Source: DASXKD01 sp963703605
GTDB taxonomy: Bacteria > Actinomycetota > Actinomycetes > Streptosporangiales > Streptosporangiaceae
Length of the DNA stretch: 64,000 nucleotides
Direction of reading: 5' to 3'
Assembly: GCA_963703605.1 (NCBI GenBank)
Contig: CAVPFC010000046.1
Span: 1-64,000 of the forward strand
Below, in pieces: positions 42,184 to 52,190 of the stretch. Position numbers and translations under genes: made by a program. The notes under the pieces were generated by a model. That model had not been told where the DNA came from. It made no database searches and worked only from the letters and a program-made list of their open reading frames with translations. The number at the start of each line of letters is the position of its first letter. Positions within the stretch are counted from its first letter, which is position 1.

Positions 42184-45009
42184 GTGGCTGGTGACGTGGC
42201 AACGACTGGCATAGCCGCCGCCGACGTCACCCAGTCCGTCCCCGGGCACGAGGAGCTTCCCGCCGCTCCCGGGCAGGATGAGTCTCCCGCCGCCCCTGGG
42301 ACGGACTCCGGGGTGGCGCGCGGCACGGCCGCGCCGCGTCGCAGCGTGCCCCGCCAAGGCCCCGCGGAGCCCGCCCCAGCCCGCACCCGGCGTGCTTCCG
42401 CCGCCAAAGGGGATTTCACCCCCGAGCCTTCCCCCGCGCCCAAGGGGGCCGCCCCCGAGCCTTCCCCCGCGCCCAAGGGGGCCGCCCCCGAGCCTTCTCC
42501 CGCCCCCGGCGGGGCACCAAGCTCCGAGTCTCCCCCCGTCCCCAAGGGGGCGCCCAGTTCCGAGTCCTCCCCCGCCCCCAAAGGGGCGCCCACTCCCGGG
42601 TCTTCTCCCGCCCCTAACGAGGCTGCCACCTCCGCCGTATCCGCCCGCGGCCCCGCGGCTCCCGCTCCCGCCCCCGCGGCTCCCGCTCCCGCCCCCGTTC
42701 GGTCCGCTCCCGCCGCCCCCTCCCAGGGGCCTGCCACCCCGTCCTTGCCTTCCCCCGGTATCAGCGGAGGAGCGGGGGTTCGCCGTCGGCTGGCCCGTCT
42801 CGGCGCGCCCCGCGGAGGAGGGGTGAACCCGGTGCTGGAGCCCTTGATCAAGACGGTTCGCGGAACTCACCCCAAGGCGGACATCAGGCTCATCGAGCGC
42901 GCCTACGACGTGGCCGCGTACTGGCACGCCGACCAGAAACGCAAGAGCGGCGACCCCTACATCACCCACCCGCTCGCGGTGGCCACGATCCTGGCCGAGC
43001 TCGGCATGAACACCGAGACGATCTGCGCCGCGCTGCTCCACGACACCATCGAGGACACCCCCTACACGCTTGCCGAACTGCGCCGCGGCTTCGGCGAGGA
43101 CGTGGCGGCGCTCGTCGACGGGGTCACCAAGCTGGACCGGGTCAAGTACGGCGAGGCCGCCGAGGCGGAGACCGTGCGCAAGATGGTCGTCGCCATGTCC
43201 CGCGACATCCGCGTCCTGGTGATCAAGCTGGCCGACCGGCTGCACAACATGCGCACGCTGCGCTACCTGCCCCGCGACAAGCAGGAGCGGAAGGCGCGTG
43301 AGGTGCTGGAGATCTACGCCCCGCTCGCCCACCGGCTGGGCATGAACAAGATCAAGTGGGAACTGGAGGATCTGGCGTTCGCCACGCTGTACCCCAAGAG
43401 GTACGACGAGATCGCGCGGATGGTCTCCGAGCGCGCTCCCCGGCGCGACGAGTTCCTCCAGGACGTCATCGAGGAGGTACTGGCCGACCTCCGCGAGGCC
43501 AAGATCAAGGGACCGAAGGTCACCGGGCGGCCCAAGCACTACTACTCGGTGTACCAGAAGATGATCGCCCGGAACGTCGGCTTCGATGACATCTACGACC
43601 TGCTGGGCATCCGCGTCCTGGTCGACTCGGTGCGCGACTGCTACGCCACGCTCGGGACGATCCACGCACGGTGGAACCCCATTCCCGGGCGTTTCAAGGA
43701 CTACATCGCGATGCCGAAGTTCAACATGTACCAGTCGCTGCACACGACGGTCATCGGCCCGGAGGGCAAGCCGGTCGAGTTGCAGATCAGGACCTGGGGC
43801 ATGCACCGGCGGGCGGAGTACGGCGTGGCCGCCCACTGGAAGTACAAGGAGGAATCCCTGGTTCCCGGCGCCCGGAACGGGGCATCGGGGGCCAGCGACA
43901 TGGTGTGGCTGCGCCAGCTGGTCGACTGGCAGCGGGAGACCGCGGACCCGGCCGAGTTCCTCGAATCGCTGCGCTTCGACCTCGGCGCGGCGGAGGTCTA
44001 CGTCTTCACCCCCAAGGGCCAGGTCATCGCGCTGCCGCAGGACGCGACCCCGGTGGACTTCGCCTACGCGATCCACACCGAGGTGGGTCACCGCTGCATC
44101 GGCGCCAGGGTCAACGGGCGCCTGGTCGCGCTGGAGAGCGCCCTGGACAACGGCGACACGGTGGAGATCTTCACCTCGAAGGCGCCGGACGCCGCCCCGA
44201 GCCGGGACTGGCTGAGCTTCGTCAAGAGCGCCCGGGCCCGCAACAAGATCAAGCACTGGTTCTCCAAGGAGCGGCGCGAGGCGGCTGCGGAGGCCGGCAA
44301 GACCGCTATCGCCCGGGCCATGCGCAAGCAGGGCCTGCCGTTGCAGCGGATGGCGACCGGGGACGCGTTGCTGGCCATCGCCACCGAACTGCGTTACGCC
44401 GACCTGTCCGCCCTGTACGCGGCGGTCGGGGAAGGCCACGTCAGCGCCCAGTCCGTGGTCAGCAAGCTGGTCCAGTCGGTGGGCGGCGTGGCGGGCGCCC
44501 AGGAAGACCTGGCCGAGACCACGATGCCGACCCGCCCGGCCCGGCCGCGCCCGGCACGCGACCCGGGCGTCGTGGTGGAGGGCACGGCCGACGTGTGGGC
44601 CAGGCTGTCCCGCTGCTGCACCCCGGTGCCGGGCGACGAGATCACCGGGTTCGTCACCAGGGGCCACGGCGTCTCGGTGCACCGCGCCGACTGCACCAAC
44701 TTGCGCCACCTGCTGGACTCCGAGCCGGAGCGGCTCGTCGCCGTCAGATGGTCACCAACGGAGGACTCACTGTTCCTGGTCGCGATCCAGGTGGAGGCGC
44801 TCGACCGGACCGGCCTGCTCTCCGACGTCACCAGGTCCATCTCGGACCAGCACGTCAACATCCTGTCCGCGTCGGTGACCACGACCAGGGACCGGGTTGC
44901 GGTCAGCAAGTTCACCTTCGAGATGGGTGACCCCAAGCACCTCGGCCACGTGCTTCGCGCGGTCCGCGCCATCGACGGCGTCTACGACGTCTACCGAGTC
45001 ACGAACTAG
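42184..45009 (+). CDS. relA: bifunctional (p)ppGpp synthetase/hydrolase, Rel
   Basis: 941 residues, GTG start. Hydrolase HD domain: ITHPLAVATIL and LLHDTIEDTPYT. Synthetase: GRPKHYYSVYQKM, RFKDYIAMPKFNMYQSLHT and EYGVAAHWKYKE. Then TGS (VYVFTPKGQVIALP), a CCTPVPGDEI zinc-finger/helical part and a C-terminal ACT domain. Both activities look intact. The first 215 or so residues are a disordered Pro/Ala/Ser/Glu extension with about six 11-12-residue repeats (PEPSPAPKGAA type); typical Rel proteins are 740-850 residues. An internal start near 42824 (GVNPVLEPL) cannot be excluded. Confidence 0.93.
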   Translation: MAGDVATTGIAAADVTQSVPGHEELPAAPGQDESPAAPGTDSGVARGTAAPRRSVPRQGPAEPAPARTRRASAAKGDFTPEPSPAPKGAAPEPSPAPKGAAPEPSPAPGGAPSSESPPVPKGAPSSESSPAPKGAPTPGSSPAPNEAATSAVSARGPAAPAPAPAAPAPAPVRSAPAAPSQGPATPSLPSPGISGGAGVRRRLARLGAPRGGGVNPVLEPLIKTVRGTHPKADIRLIERAYDVAAYWHADQKRKSGDPYITHPLAVATILAELGMNTETICAALLHDTIEDTPYTLAELRRGFGEDVAALVDGVTKLDRVKYGEAAEAETVRKMVVAMSRDIRVLVIKLADRLHNMRTLRYLPRDKQERKAREVLEIYAPLAHRLGMNKIKWELEDLAFATLYPKRYDEIARMVSERAPRRDEFLQDVIEEVLADLREAKIKGPKVTGRPKHYYSVYQKMIARNVGFDDIYDLLGIRVLVDSVRDCYATLGTIHARWNPIPGRFKDYIAMPKFNMYQSLHTTVIGPEGKPVELQIRTWGMHRRAEYGVAAHWKYKEESLVPGARNGASGASDMVWLRQLVDWQRETADPAEFLESLRFDLGAAEVYVFTPKGQVIALPQDATPVDFAYAIHTEVGHRCIGARVNGRLVALESALDNGDTVEIFTSKAPDAAPSRDWLSFVKSARARNKIKHWFSKERREAAAEAGKTAIARAMRKQGLPLQRMATGDALLAIATELRYADLSALYAAVGEGHVSAQSVVSKLVQSVGGVAGAQEDLAETTMPTRPARPRPARDPGVVVEGTADVWARLSRCCTPVPGDEITGFVTRGHGVSVHRADCTNLRHLLDSEPERLVAVRWSPTEDSLFLVAIQVEALDRTGLLSDVTRSISDQHVNILSASVTTTRDRVAVSKFTFEMGDPKHLGHVLRAVRAIDGVYDVYRVTN

Positions 45010-45057
45010 CCGCCGGGGTTACGAACTAGCCGCCGGGCCGGGGTCGCTGTAGTTCGT
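45001..45057 (+). terminator. direct and inverted repeat at the end of relA
   Basis: ACGAACTAGCCGCCGGG occurs at 45001-45017 and 45021-45037; the first copy contains the relA stop codon. ACGAACTA at 45021-45028 pairs with TAGTTCGT at 45050-45057. It probably terminates relA before the convergent DUF349 gene. Confidence 0.6.
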
Positions 45058-45110
45058 CAGGCTAGCCATGTACGGGCGGCGGGGTTGGCCTGGTATCTAG
45101 GCAGCCCCGG

Positions 45111-46349
45111 TTATCCGGTTAGCTCCGCCAGGGTGCGTTCGGCTTCGGCGAGCCAGGAGCGGCGTGCGTCGATCGCCTCCTGCGCCTCCTGCACCGCGCG
45201 CTCGTTGCCGGCGGCCTCGGCCTTCGCGAGCTGTTCCTCCAGGCCGGCGATGGCGGTGCGGATCTGCTCGACGGTTCCCTTGGCGCGGGCCAGCGCCTCG
45301 GGGTTGGAGCGCCGCCATTGCGCGTCCTCCGCCTTGCGCACCGCGTCCTCGATCCGGCGCAGCCCCGACTCAAGCCGCTCGTGCGCCTCACGGGGCACCG
45401 GGCCCGCCTGCTCCCAGCGCTCCTGGATGCCCCGCAGCGCGGCCCGCGCGGCCCGTACGTCGGTCACCGGCACCAGCTTGCCGGCCTCCTCGAGGAGCTG
45501 AGTCTTGTCCGCGGCGTGCTCGCGGAGCGCGGCGTCCTTCGCCGAGTACACCTCCGACCGGGCCCGGAAGAACGAGTCCTGCGCCGTCTTGAACCGGCCC
45601 CACAGCTCGTCCTCGTCGGCCCGTGCCGCGCGGCCCGCCGCCTTCCAGGACCGCATCAGCTCGCGGAACGCCGCGGCCGTGGTGGACCAGTCGGTGGAGT
45701 CGGCCATCGCCTCCGCCTCCACGCACAACTCCTCCTTGCGCGTCTTGGCGGCGTCGCGCTCCTCGGTCAGTTCGGCGAAGTACGCCTTGCGGCGCTTGTT
45801 GAACGTGTTCCGCGCGACCGACAGCCGCTTCCACAGGGCCGTCTCGACCGAGCGGTCGGCGCGCGGCGCGGTCTTCCAGTCCTCCAGCAACTGGCGCAGC
45901 CGCTCGCTGCTGGTCTTCCAGTGCGTCGCCTCGGCCGCGATCTGCTCGGCCTCGGCCACGATGTTTTCCTTGATGGTCCTGGCTTCGACGCGCACCTGGT
46001 CGCGCTGCGCCCTGACCTCTTCCTGGCGCTGGTCCACCTTCCCGCCCAGCGCCTCCAGCCTGGCCTGAAGCGAGCCGAGATCGCCCACGGCGTGCGCGTC
46101 GGTCACCGACGACTGCAACCGCTCGATCGCCGTCCGCGCCTGCGCCGGCGACAGGTCCGTGGTGGTGACTCGCTGCTCCAGCAGGCTGATCTCGGTGTCA
46201 AGCGCCTCGAACTTACGCCGGAAGAACGTGAGTGCCTCGTCAGGGCTGCCCGCCTGCCAGGACCCGACGACCCGCTCTCCCTCGGCGGTGCGCACGTAAA
46301 CCGTGCCGTCGGCGTCCACCCGGCCCCACGGATCGTTGACGCTGGTCAC
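45111..46349 (-). CDS. DUF349 protein
   Basis: 412 residues, almost entirely helical and charged, with repeated DUF349 units seen as W..L...R..F..RR..YF and LW.RFKTAQDSFF..R. A GTG start follows AGGAGG. The gene lies beside relA in Streptomyces too. The molecular role is unknown; its strongly predicted coiled coils suggest a scaffolding role. Confidence 0.88.
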   Translation of the reverse strand: MTSVNDPWGRVDADGTVYVRTAEGERVVGSWQAGSPDEALTFFRRKFEALDTEISLLEQRVTTTDLSPAQARTAIERLQSSVTDAHAVGDLGSLQARLEALGGKVDQRQEEVRAQRDQVRVEARTIKENIVAEAEQIAAEATHWKTSSERLRQLLEDWKTAPRADRSVETALWKRLSVARNTFNKRRKAYFAELTEERDAAKTRKEELCVEAEAMADSTDWSTTAAAFRELMRSWKAAGRAARADEDELWGRFKTAQDSFFRARSEVYSAKDAALREHAADKTQLLEEAGKLVPVTDVRAARAALRGIQERWEQAGPVPREAHERLESGLRRIEDAVRKAEDAQWRRSNPEALARAKGTVEQIRTAIAGLEEQLAKAEAAGNERAVQEAQEAIDARRSWLAEAERTLAELTG

Positions 46350-46388
46350 CGCGAACCTCCTGCTCAGGCCTGTCCAGCAATCGGCGCG

Positions 46389-47240
46389 TCAGGCCTTGGT
46401 AAACGTAACGCTCTCGATGGTGACCTTCTCCTTTGGATGGCCATCACCTTGGCCGTTGGCGTTGTCACTGCCCGCCTTGGCCACGTTCTGGATGATTCCC
46501 AGTCCGCTGACGATTTTGCCGAACAACGAGTAGTTCGCCGGGAGCGTTGTCGAATTGCGATAAACCAGGAAGAACTGGCTCCCGTTGGTGCCGGGCCCGG
46601 CGTTGGCCATGGCGACCGTGCCCTGCACGTACTGCGCGCCGGCGGTGTTCTCGTTGGCGAACTTGTAGCCCGGCCCGCCGCTGCCCGTGCCGGTCGGGTC
46701 CCCGCACTGCAGCACGAAGATGCCAGCCGTGGTCAGCCGGTGACAGGGAGTGCTGTTGAAGTAGCCCTTACTGGCCAGATACAGGAACGAGTTGACCGTG
46801 CAGGTCGCCTTGCTGTTGAACAGGTCGAGCACGATCGTGCCCCGGTTGGTCTTGACCGTGGCCTGATAGCTCTTCCCCTTGTAGCGCGGCTTGGCCGGCG
46901 GGACGCCGTCCTTGCGCGCGGGCGTCCCACTCGGCGTGTACACGCAGTGCCTCGCGGGCTCCGCGACGGTGGACGGCGTGGCCGACGCGCTGGGCGTCGG
47001 GGTCGGCGCCGAGGTGGGGGTCGGGGTTGGCGTGGGCGTGGCCGCGGCGGCCGACGGGGTCTTGCTGCCGCCGCCCGCGAAGGCGACGTAGGAACCGGCA
47101 CCCAGCGCGACCACGGCCACGCACACGCCCACGATGATGCTCAACTTCCGTATTCGTTGGGCGTGCTGGCTCCGCCTGGCCTGCTGCCTCGCGTACCGCT
47201 CCCGGGCGAGCTTGCGCTGGCGCTCCTTTTTCCCCGCCAC
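46389..47240 (-). CDS. membrane-anchored cyclophilin-type peptidyl-prolyl isomerase
   Basis: 283 residues: basic cytosolic start, one membrane helix (about 34-54), a Thr/Pro-rich linker (60-90), then a cyclophilin domain with GTIVLDLFNS, LTTAGIFVLQCGDPTGTGSGGPGYKFANE, GTVAMANAGPGTNGSQFFLVY and LFGKIVSGLGIIQNV. It would assist folding outside the membrane. GTG start. It shares the relA neighbourhood with DUF349 and the hydrolase gene as in other actinomycetes. Confidence 0.9.
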   Translation of the reverse strand: MAGKKERQRKLARERYARQQARRSQHAQRIRKLSIIVGVCVAVVALGAGSYVAFAGGGSKTPSAAAATPTPTPTPTSAPTPTPSASATPSTVAEPARHCVYTPSGTPARKDGVPPAKPRYKGKSYQATVKTNRGTIVLDLFNSKATCTVNSFLYLASKGYFNSTPCHRLTTAGIFVLQCGDPTGTGSGGPGYKFANENTAGAQYVQGTVAMANAGPGTNGSQFFLVYRNSTTLPANYSLFGKIVSGLGIIQNVAKAGSDNANGQGDGHPKEKVTIESVTFTKA

Positions 47241-47422
47241 GCTCCCGCCCTCCTTCCTCTAGTGGCGTCGGAGTTTCTGATCTGCGAAACTTCGCGAATC
47301 GTACCTGGGCTTGGGAGAAAACGGCGCCGCTGTTATCGGTTCGTCGCGCGGGCGGAGGGCTCGGTAGCCTGGAGGCGCCCTGCCTGCCCGTCCGTGCCGC
47401 TTTTCTCCAGGGAGGATGGCCC

Positions 47423-48143
47423 GTGCTCATCGCCGGGTTCCCGGCTGGTTCGTTCGCCACCAACTGCTACGTCGTGGCCCCCGGTCCGGGTGAGGAGTGC
47501 CTGATCATCGACCCTGGGCAGGACGCCGAGCCGGGCGTCAACGAGGTCATCGCCGAGCATCGGCTGCGGCCGGTGGCGGTGCTGGTGACCCACGGGCACA
47601 TCGATCACATCTGGTCGGTGGCGCCGGTGTGCGGCGCCCGGGGCATCCCGGCCTACATCCACCCCGCCGACCGGGCGCTGCTGTCCGACCCGGCCCGGGG
47701 CTTCCCGCTGGCGGTTGGGCAGCAGCTGTTCGGTGGCCTGACCTTCACCGAGCCCGACGACGTGATCGAGCTGGCCGACGGGATGACGCTGCGGCTGGCC
47801 GGGGTGGAGCTCGTGGTGGACCACGCACCCGGGCACACGCCGGGCTCGGTGACGTTCAGCCAGCCCGGCGAGCAGGTGCTCTTCTCCGGCGATCTGCTGT
47901 TCGCGGGCTCGATCGGCCGCACCGACTTGCCCGGCGGTGACTACCCGGCCATCCTGGACAGCCTGGCCCGGGTGTGCCTGACCCTGCCCGGACGACACGC
48001 ACGTGCTGCCCGGGCACGGGCCGCAGACGACCATCGGCGCCGAACGCGCCGCAAACCCGTTCCTGACCGGGCTTTCCCCGGCGCCGTCGCAGCGCTCCGG
48101 GGCGGCCGGCCAGGCTCCCGGGCCGCGGGGGAGAGGGCTGTGA
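47423..48143 (+). CDS. metallo-beta-lactamase-fold hydrolase (frameshifted near 47990)
   Basis: Glyoxalase-II-like protein with THGHIDHIW, DHAPGHTPGSV and SGDLLFAGSIGRTDLPGGD. Reading is clean up to LARVCLTLP at about 47988, then one extra base breaks the frame. The downstream frame reads DDTHVLPGHGPQTTIGAERAANPFL, the expected end with the last metal His, and stops at 48143. I give the span of the repaired gene. The apparent frame instead runs to 48166. It is probably an assembly error, part of the cluster described in the findings. Confidence 0.82.
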
Positions 48144-48162
48144 CCGAGAGGATGAGCACGCG

Positions 48163-49924
48163 ATGATTCGATCCCACGAGGCGGGCACGCTGCGCGAGGC
48201 CCAGGCCGGCGAGCGGGTGACGCTGGCGGGCTGGGTGGCCCGCCGCCGGGACCACGGCGGGGTGGTCTTCATCGACCTGCGCGACGCCAGCGGGGTGGTG
48301 CAGGTGGTGTTCCGCGGCGAGGGCGAGGACCGGCCCGAGCACGCGCTGCGCGCCGAGTTCTGCGTCCGGGTGGCCGGCGAGGTGCGCGAGCGGCCGGCCG
48401 GCAACGAGAACCCGGAGCTGCCGACCGGGGAGGTCGAGGTCATCGCGGCCGAGCTTGAGGTGCTGTCCGAGGCCGACCCGCTGCCGTTCCCCATCGAGGG
48501 CTTCGCGCGACCTGAGCGAGGAAGTCCGGCTGCGGTACCGCTACCTGGACATCCGGCGGGCCGAGACGGCCGCGGCGCTGCGGCTCCGCTCGCAGGCGTC
48601 CTACCTGGTCAGCGACGTCATGCGGGAGCACGGCTTCGTCTACGTGGAGACGCCGTACCTGACCCGGTCCACGCCCGAGGGTGCGCGGGACTTCCTGGTG
48701 CCGGTCCGGCTGCGTCCCGGCAACTGGTACGCGCTGCCGCAGTCGCCGCAGCTGTTCAAGCAGTTGCTGATGGTCGGCGGGCTGGAGCGCTACTACCAGC
48801 TCGCCCGCTGCTTCCGCGACGAGGACTTCCGCGCCGACCGGCAGCCTGAGTTCACCCAGATCGACATCGAGATGAGCTTCGTCACCCGGGAAGACGTCAT
48901 CACCGTGGCCGAGGACCTGACGGCGCGGCTGTGGGCGGAGCTGGCCGGGTACCAGATCCCCCGCCCGATACCCAGGATGACCTACGCCGACGCGATGCGC
49001 AGGTTCGGGTCCGACAAGCCGGATCTGCGGTTCGGCTGCGAGCTGGCGGACCTGACCGGCTACTTCGCCAGACCACGTTCCGGGTGTTCCAGGCGCCGCA
49101 CGTGGCGGCGGTGGTGATGCCCGGCGGCGCCGGCCAGTCCCGCAAGGAGCTCGACGGCTGGCAGGAGTGGGCCCGCTCTCGCGGCGCACGCGGCCTGGCC
49201 TACGTGCTGATCGGCCCGGACGGGGCGGTGGCGGACGGCGGACCGGTCGCCCGGCACCTGTCGGACGCCGAGCGGGCCGGGCTGCCCGAAGCGGCGGGCG
49301 CGGCGCCCGGCGACTGCGTGTTCTTCGCCGCGGGCACGCCGGCCCAGGCCCGCGCGCTGCTCGGCGCGGCGCGCCTGGAGATCGGCCAGCGCCTCGGGCT
49401 CATCGACCCGGACGCGTGGGCGTTCATCTGGGTGGTGGACGCGCCCATGTTCGAGGAGGACGGCGCGGGCGGCTGGACCGCGGTGCACCACCCGTTCACC
49501 GCGCCGCTGCCCGAGTGGGCGGACAAGTTCGAGGTCGAGCCGGACAAGGCGCTGGCCGACGCCTACGACCTGGTCTGCAACGGGATGGAGATCGGCGGCG
49601 GGTCGACTCCGTATCTACCGCCAGGACATGCAGGAGCAGGTCTTCGACGTGATCGGGCTGTCCCCGGAGCAGGCGAGGTCGCAGTTCGGCTTCCTGCTCG
49701 ACGCGCTTCGCTACGGGCCGCCGCCGCACGGCGGGATCGCGTTCGGCTGGGACCGGATGCTCATGCTGCTGGCCGGCCGGGACACCATCCGGGACGTGAT
49801 CGCCTTCCCCAAGGCGGCGTCCGGGCTCGACCCGCTCACCGGCGCGCCGACGCCGATCACCCCGGCGCAGCGCAAGGAGGCCGGCATCGACGCGCCCCCG
49901 CCCCCCGGGCCACCGGCCGGCTGA
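48163..49924 (+). pseudogene. aspS: aspartyl-tRNA synthetase, broken by three frameshifts
   Basis: Pieces in three frames join into a full bacterial AspRS: anticodon-binding domain (LAGWVARRRDHGGVVFIDLRD), catalytic core (RYRYLDIRR, QSPQLFKQLLMVGG, FRDEDFRADRQPEFTQIDIEMSF), insertion domain, and motif 3 (HGGIAFGWDRMLMLLAG). Breaks lie near 48507 (extra base before GAC), 49071 (missing base) and 49605 (extra base inside ATC). An essential enzyme in three pieces points to sequence error rather than decay. hisS, which usually sits between the hydrolase gene and this one, is absent. Confidence 0.85.
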
Positions 49925-49999
49925 CCGCCATCCAGGGGCCGCTCTCGCGGGGCCTGCGATGGGGAAACCCTGTCCGGGGCAGGGGATACGCTCGAAGGC

Positions 50000-51362
50000 G
50001 TGGCCAGAGTGGGTGACGGCCAGGTGGAGAGCCTGTTCGACGCGGCGGCGCAGGAAGCGGAGCAGCGCCGCCGCGCCGCTGGCCGTGCGGATGCGGCCGC
50101 GCACCCTGGACGAGGTGGTCGGCCAGCAGCACCTGACCGGCCCCGGCACCCCGCTGCGCAAGCTGATCGAGCACGACGCGGCGATGTCGGTGGTGCTGTG
50201 GGGGCCGCCGGGCACCGGGAAGACCACGCTGGCCCACGTCGTGAGCCAGGTGACCAGCCGGCGGTTCGTCGAGCTGTCCGCGGTCACCGCCGGGGTCAAG
50301 GACGTGCGGGCGGCGATCGAGACCGCCCGCCGCGACCTCGGGCTGACCGGCACCCAGACCGTGCTGTTCATCGACGAGGTGCACCGGTTCAACAAGGCCC
50401 AGCAGGACGCGCTGCTGCCCGCGGTGGAGAACCGCTGGGTGTCGTTCATCGGCGCGACCACGGAGAACCCGTTCGTTCTCCGTGGTCGGGCCGCTGCTGT
50501 CCCGGTCGCTGCTGCTCACCCTGGAGCCGCTCGAGCGACGACGGACGTCCGCGCGGTCATCAGCCGGGCGCTGACCGACGAGCGCGGGCTGGCCGGCCGG
50601 GTCACGCTGGCCGACGACGCCGCGGACCACCTGGTCCGGCTCGCGGGCGGCGACGCCCGGCGGGCGCTGACCTACCTGGAGTCGGCCGCGCTCGGGCTGC
50701 CGCCCGGCGCCGTGATCGACCTGGCCGAGCTGGAGCGCGCGGTGGACCGGGCCGCCGTCCGCTACGACCGCGACGGCGACCAGCACTACGACGTGATCAG
50801 CGCGTTCATCAAGAGCATCCGGGGCAGCGACGCCGACGCCGCGCTGCACTACCTGGCCCGGATGATCGAGGCGGGCGAGGACCCGCGGTTCATCGCCCGG
50901 CGGCTGATCGTGCACGCCAGCGAGGACGTCGGGATGGCCGACCCGTCGGCGCTCGGCGTGGCGGTCGCCGCGGCGCAGGCGGTCGAGTTCGTCGGGCTGC
51001 CCGAGGCCCGGATCAACCTGGCCCAGGCCACCATCCACCTGGCGCTGGCGCCGAAGTCCAACGCCGTGATCAAGGCGATCGACGCGGCCGGGCGGACGTC
51101 CGGGCCGGGCTGGCCGGCCCGGTGCCCGCCCACCTGCGCGACGCTCACTATCCGGGCGCCGCCCGGCTGGGCCACGGCGAGGGCTACGAGTACCCGCACG
51201 ACTACCGCGGAAGGCATCGTCGCGCAGCAGTACGCGCCCGACGCCATCACGGGGCGCCAGTACTACGAGCCGTCCCGGCACGGCGCCGAGGCCCGCTACG
51301 CGGACCGGTCCGAGCGGATCAGGGCGATCCTGGGCAGGTCAGCGGAGGTGACCGAACGCTGA
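50000..51362 (+). pseudogene. rarA: replication-associated recombination ATPase RarA/MgsA, frameshifted
   Basis: AAA+ protein with LRKLIEHDAAMSVVLWGPPGTGKTTLA, VLFIDEVHRFNKAQQDALLP, FIGATTENP and the C-terminal SAFIKSIRGSD..AL and QQYAPD segments. Frames break near 50076, 50475, 50533, 50543, 51100 and 51211. For example, after ATTENPF an extra G precedes FSVVGPLLSRSLLLTLEPL, and LSDDDVRAVISRAL is interrupted by two extra G. Repaired, it is a normal-length RarA acting at stalled forks. GTG start at 50000. Confidence 0.82.
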
Positions 51363-51411
51363 CACTGAGCCAGCGTTCAGGCGGTAGGGTCGGGCGGGTG
51401 GGGACTCGGGC

Positions 51412-52083
51412 ATGCTGACCGCCGTGTGGGTAGCGGTCGTGGCCGCCGCGGTGGCCTTTGTCATCGGGGTGGCCGTCGCGGTCTACGTGATGCTGAAGGC
51501 CGCCCGGCTGATGACCGAGCGTTCCGCCGCCCTGGCCGGCCTCGCCGAGCGTGAGGATCTGCTGATCCAGCGGGCCGGCACCGCCCTTGACCAGGTCGGC
51601 GAGCAGATCGCGATGACCGAGTCCATCACGGCGACCATGGATGACGTGACGGCCGGCCTGGCCGAGCTGCGCGGCCAGATCACCGGGCTCGCCCCGGCGG
51701 CCCCGGCAAGCCGGGCCGAAGCCGGCGCCGCCGCCTGGACCGTCGCGCTGATCTACGGCGTTGCCCGGGCAACGGGGCTGCGCTGGGCGGCGCGGTACCG
51801 GCTCATCCGGCGGCACGGGCCGCAGGCCCAGGAGGCGGCCGCCGGTCCGGCGCCGGCAAGCCGGCAGCGGCCGGCCCGGCCGAGCGGCGCGCGGGCAAGC
51901 GGCCGCGCGGGCGGCTCGCCGGCCGGCGCGGTGGGGCGGGCCGATGATCCGCCGGCTGTTCTGGCTCTTGCTCGGCGCGGTCCTCGCCCGTTGGTGCGGC
52001 GGGTGCGCCCGATGATCCGCCGGCTGTTCTGGCTCTTGCTCGGCGCGGTCCTCGCCCGTTGGTGCGGCGGGTGCGCCCGATGA
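51412..52083 (+). CDS. DUF948-type membrane protein running into a tandem repeat
   Basis: One N-terminal membrane helix (about 4-28, VWVAVVAAAVAFVIGVAVAVYVML), then a helical DUF948-like part (LTERSAALAGLAEREDLLIQRAGTALDQV). From about residue 175 it reads through two copies of the 68-bp repeat and ends in the third. The real C terminus is therefore uncertain; it may once have overlapped the next start. Such a gene commonly precedes alaS. Given neighbouring errors, the region past 51900 should not be trusted. Confidence 0.6.
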   Translation: MLTAVWVAVVAAAVAFVIGVAVAVYVMLKAARLMTERSAALAGLAEREDLLIQRAGTALDQVGEQIAMTESITATMDDVTAGLAELRGQITGLAPAAPASRAEAGAAAWTVALIYGVARATGLRWAARYRLIRRHGPQAQEAAAGPAPASRQRPARPSGARASGRAGGSPAGAVGRADDPPAVLALARRGPRPLVRRVRPMIRRLFWLLLGAVLARWCGGCAR

Positions 52084-52190
52084 TCCGCCGGCTGTTCTGG
52101 CTCTTGCTCGGCGCGGTCCTCGCCCGTTGGTGCGGCGGGTGCGCCCGATGATCCGCCGGCTGTTCTGGCTCTTGCTCGGCGCGGTCCTCG
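51944..52190 (+). repeat. 68-bp direct repeats, three full copies and one partial
   Basis: Units start at 51944, 52012, 52080 and 52148; each begins ATGATCCGCCGG and is identical over the shared length. The last copy matches for 43 bases and then enters the real gene. 68 is not a multiple of three, so every copy shifts the frame. It is either a true duplication or an assembly artefact. Confidence 0.9.

Noticed and set aside
51944..52190. CRISPR array
   Set aside because: Repeats are directly adjacent with no spacers and derive from a coding start.
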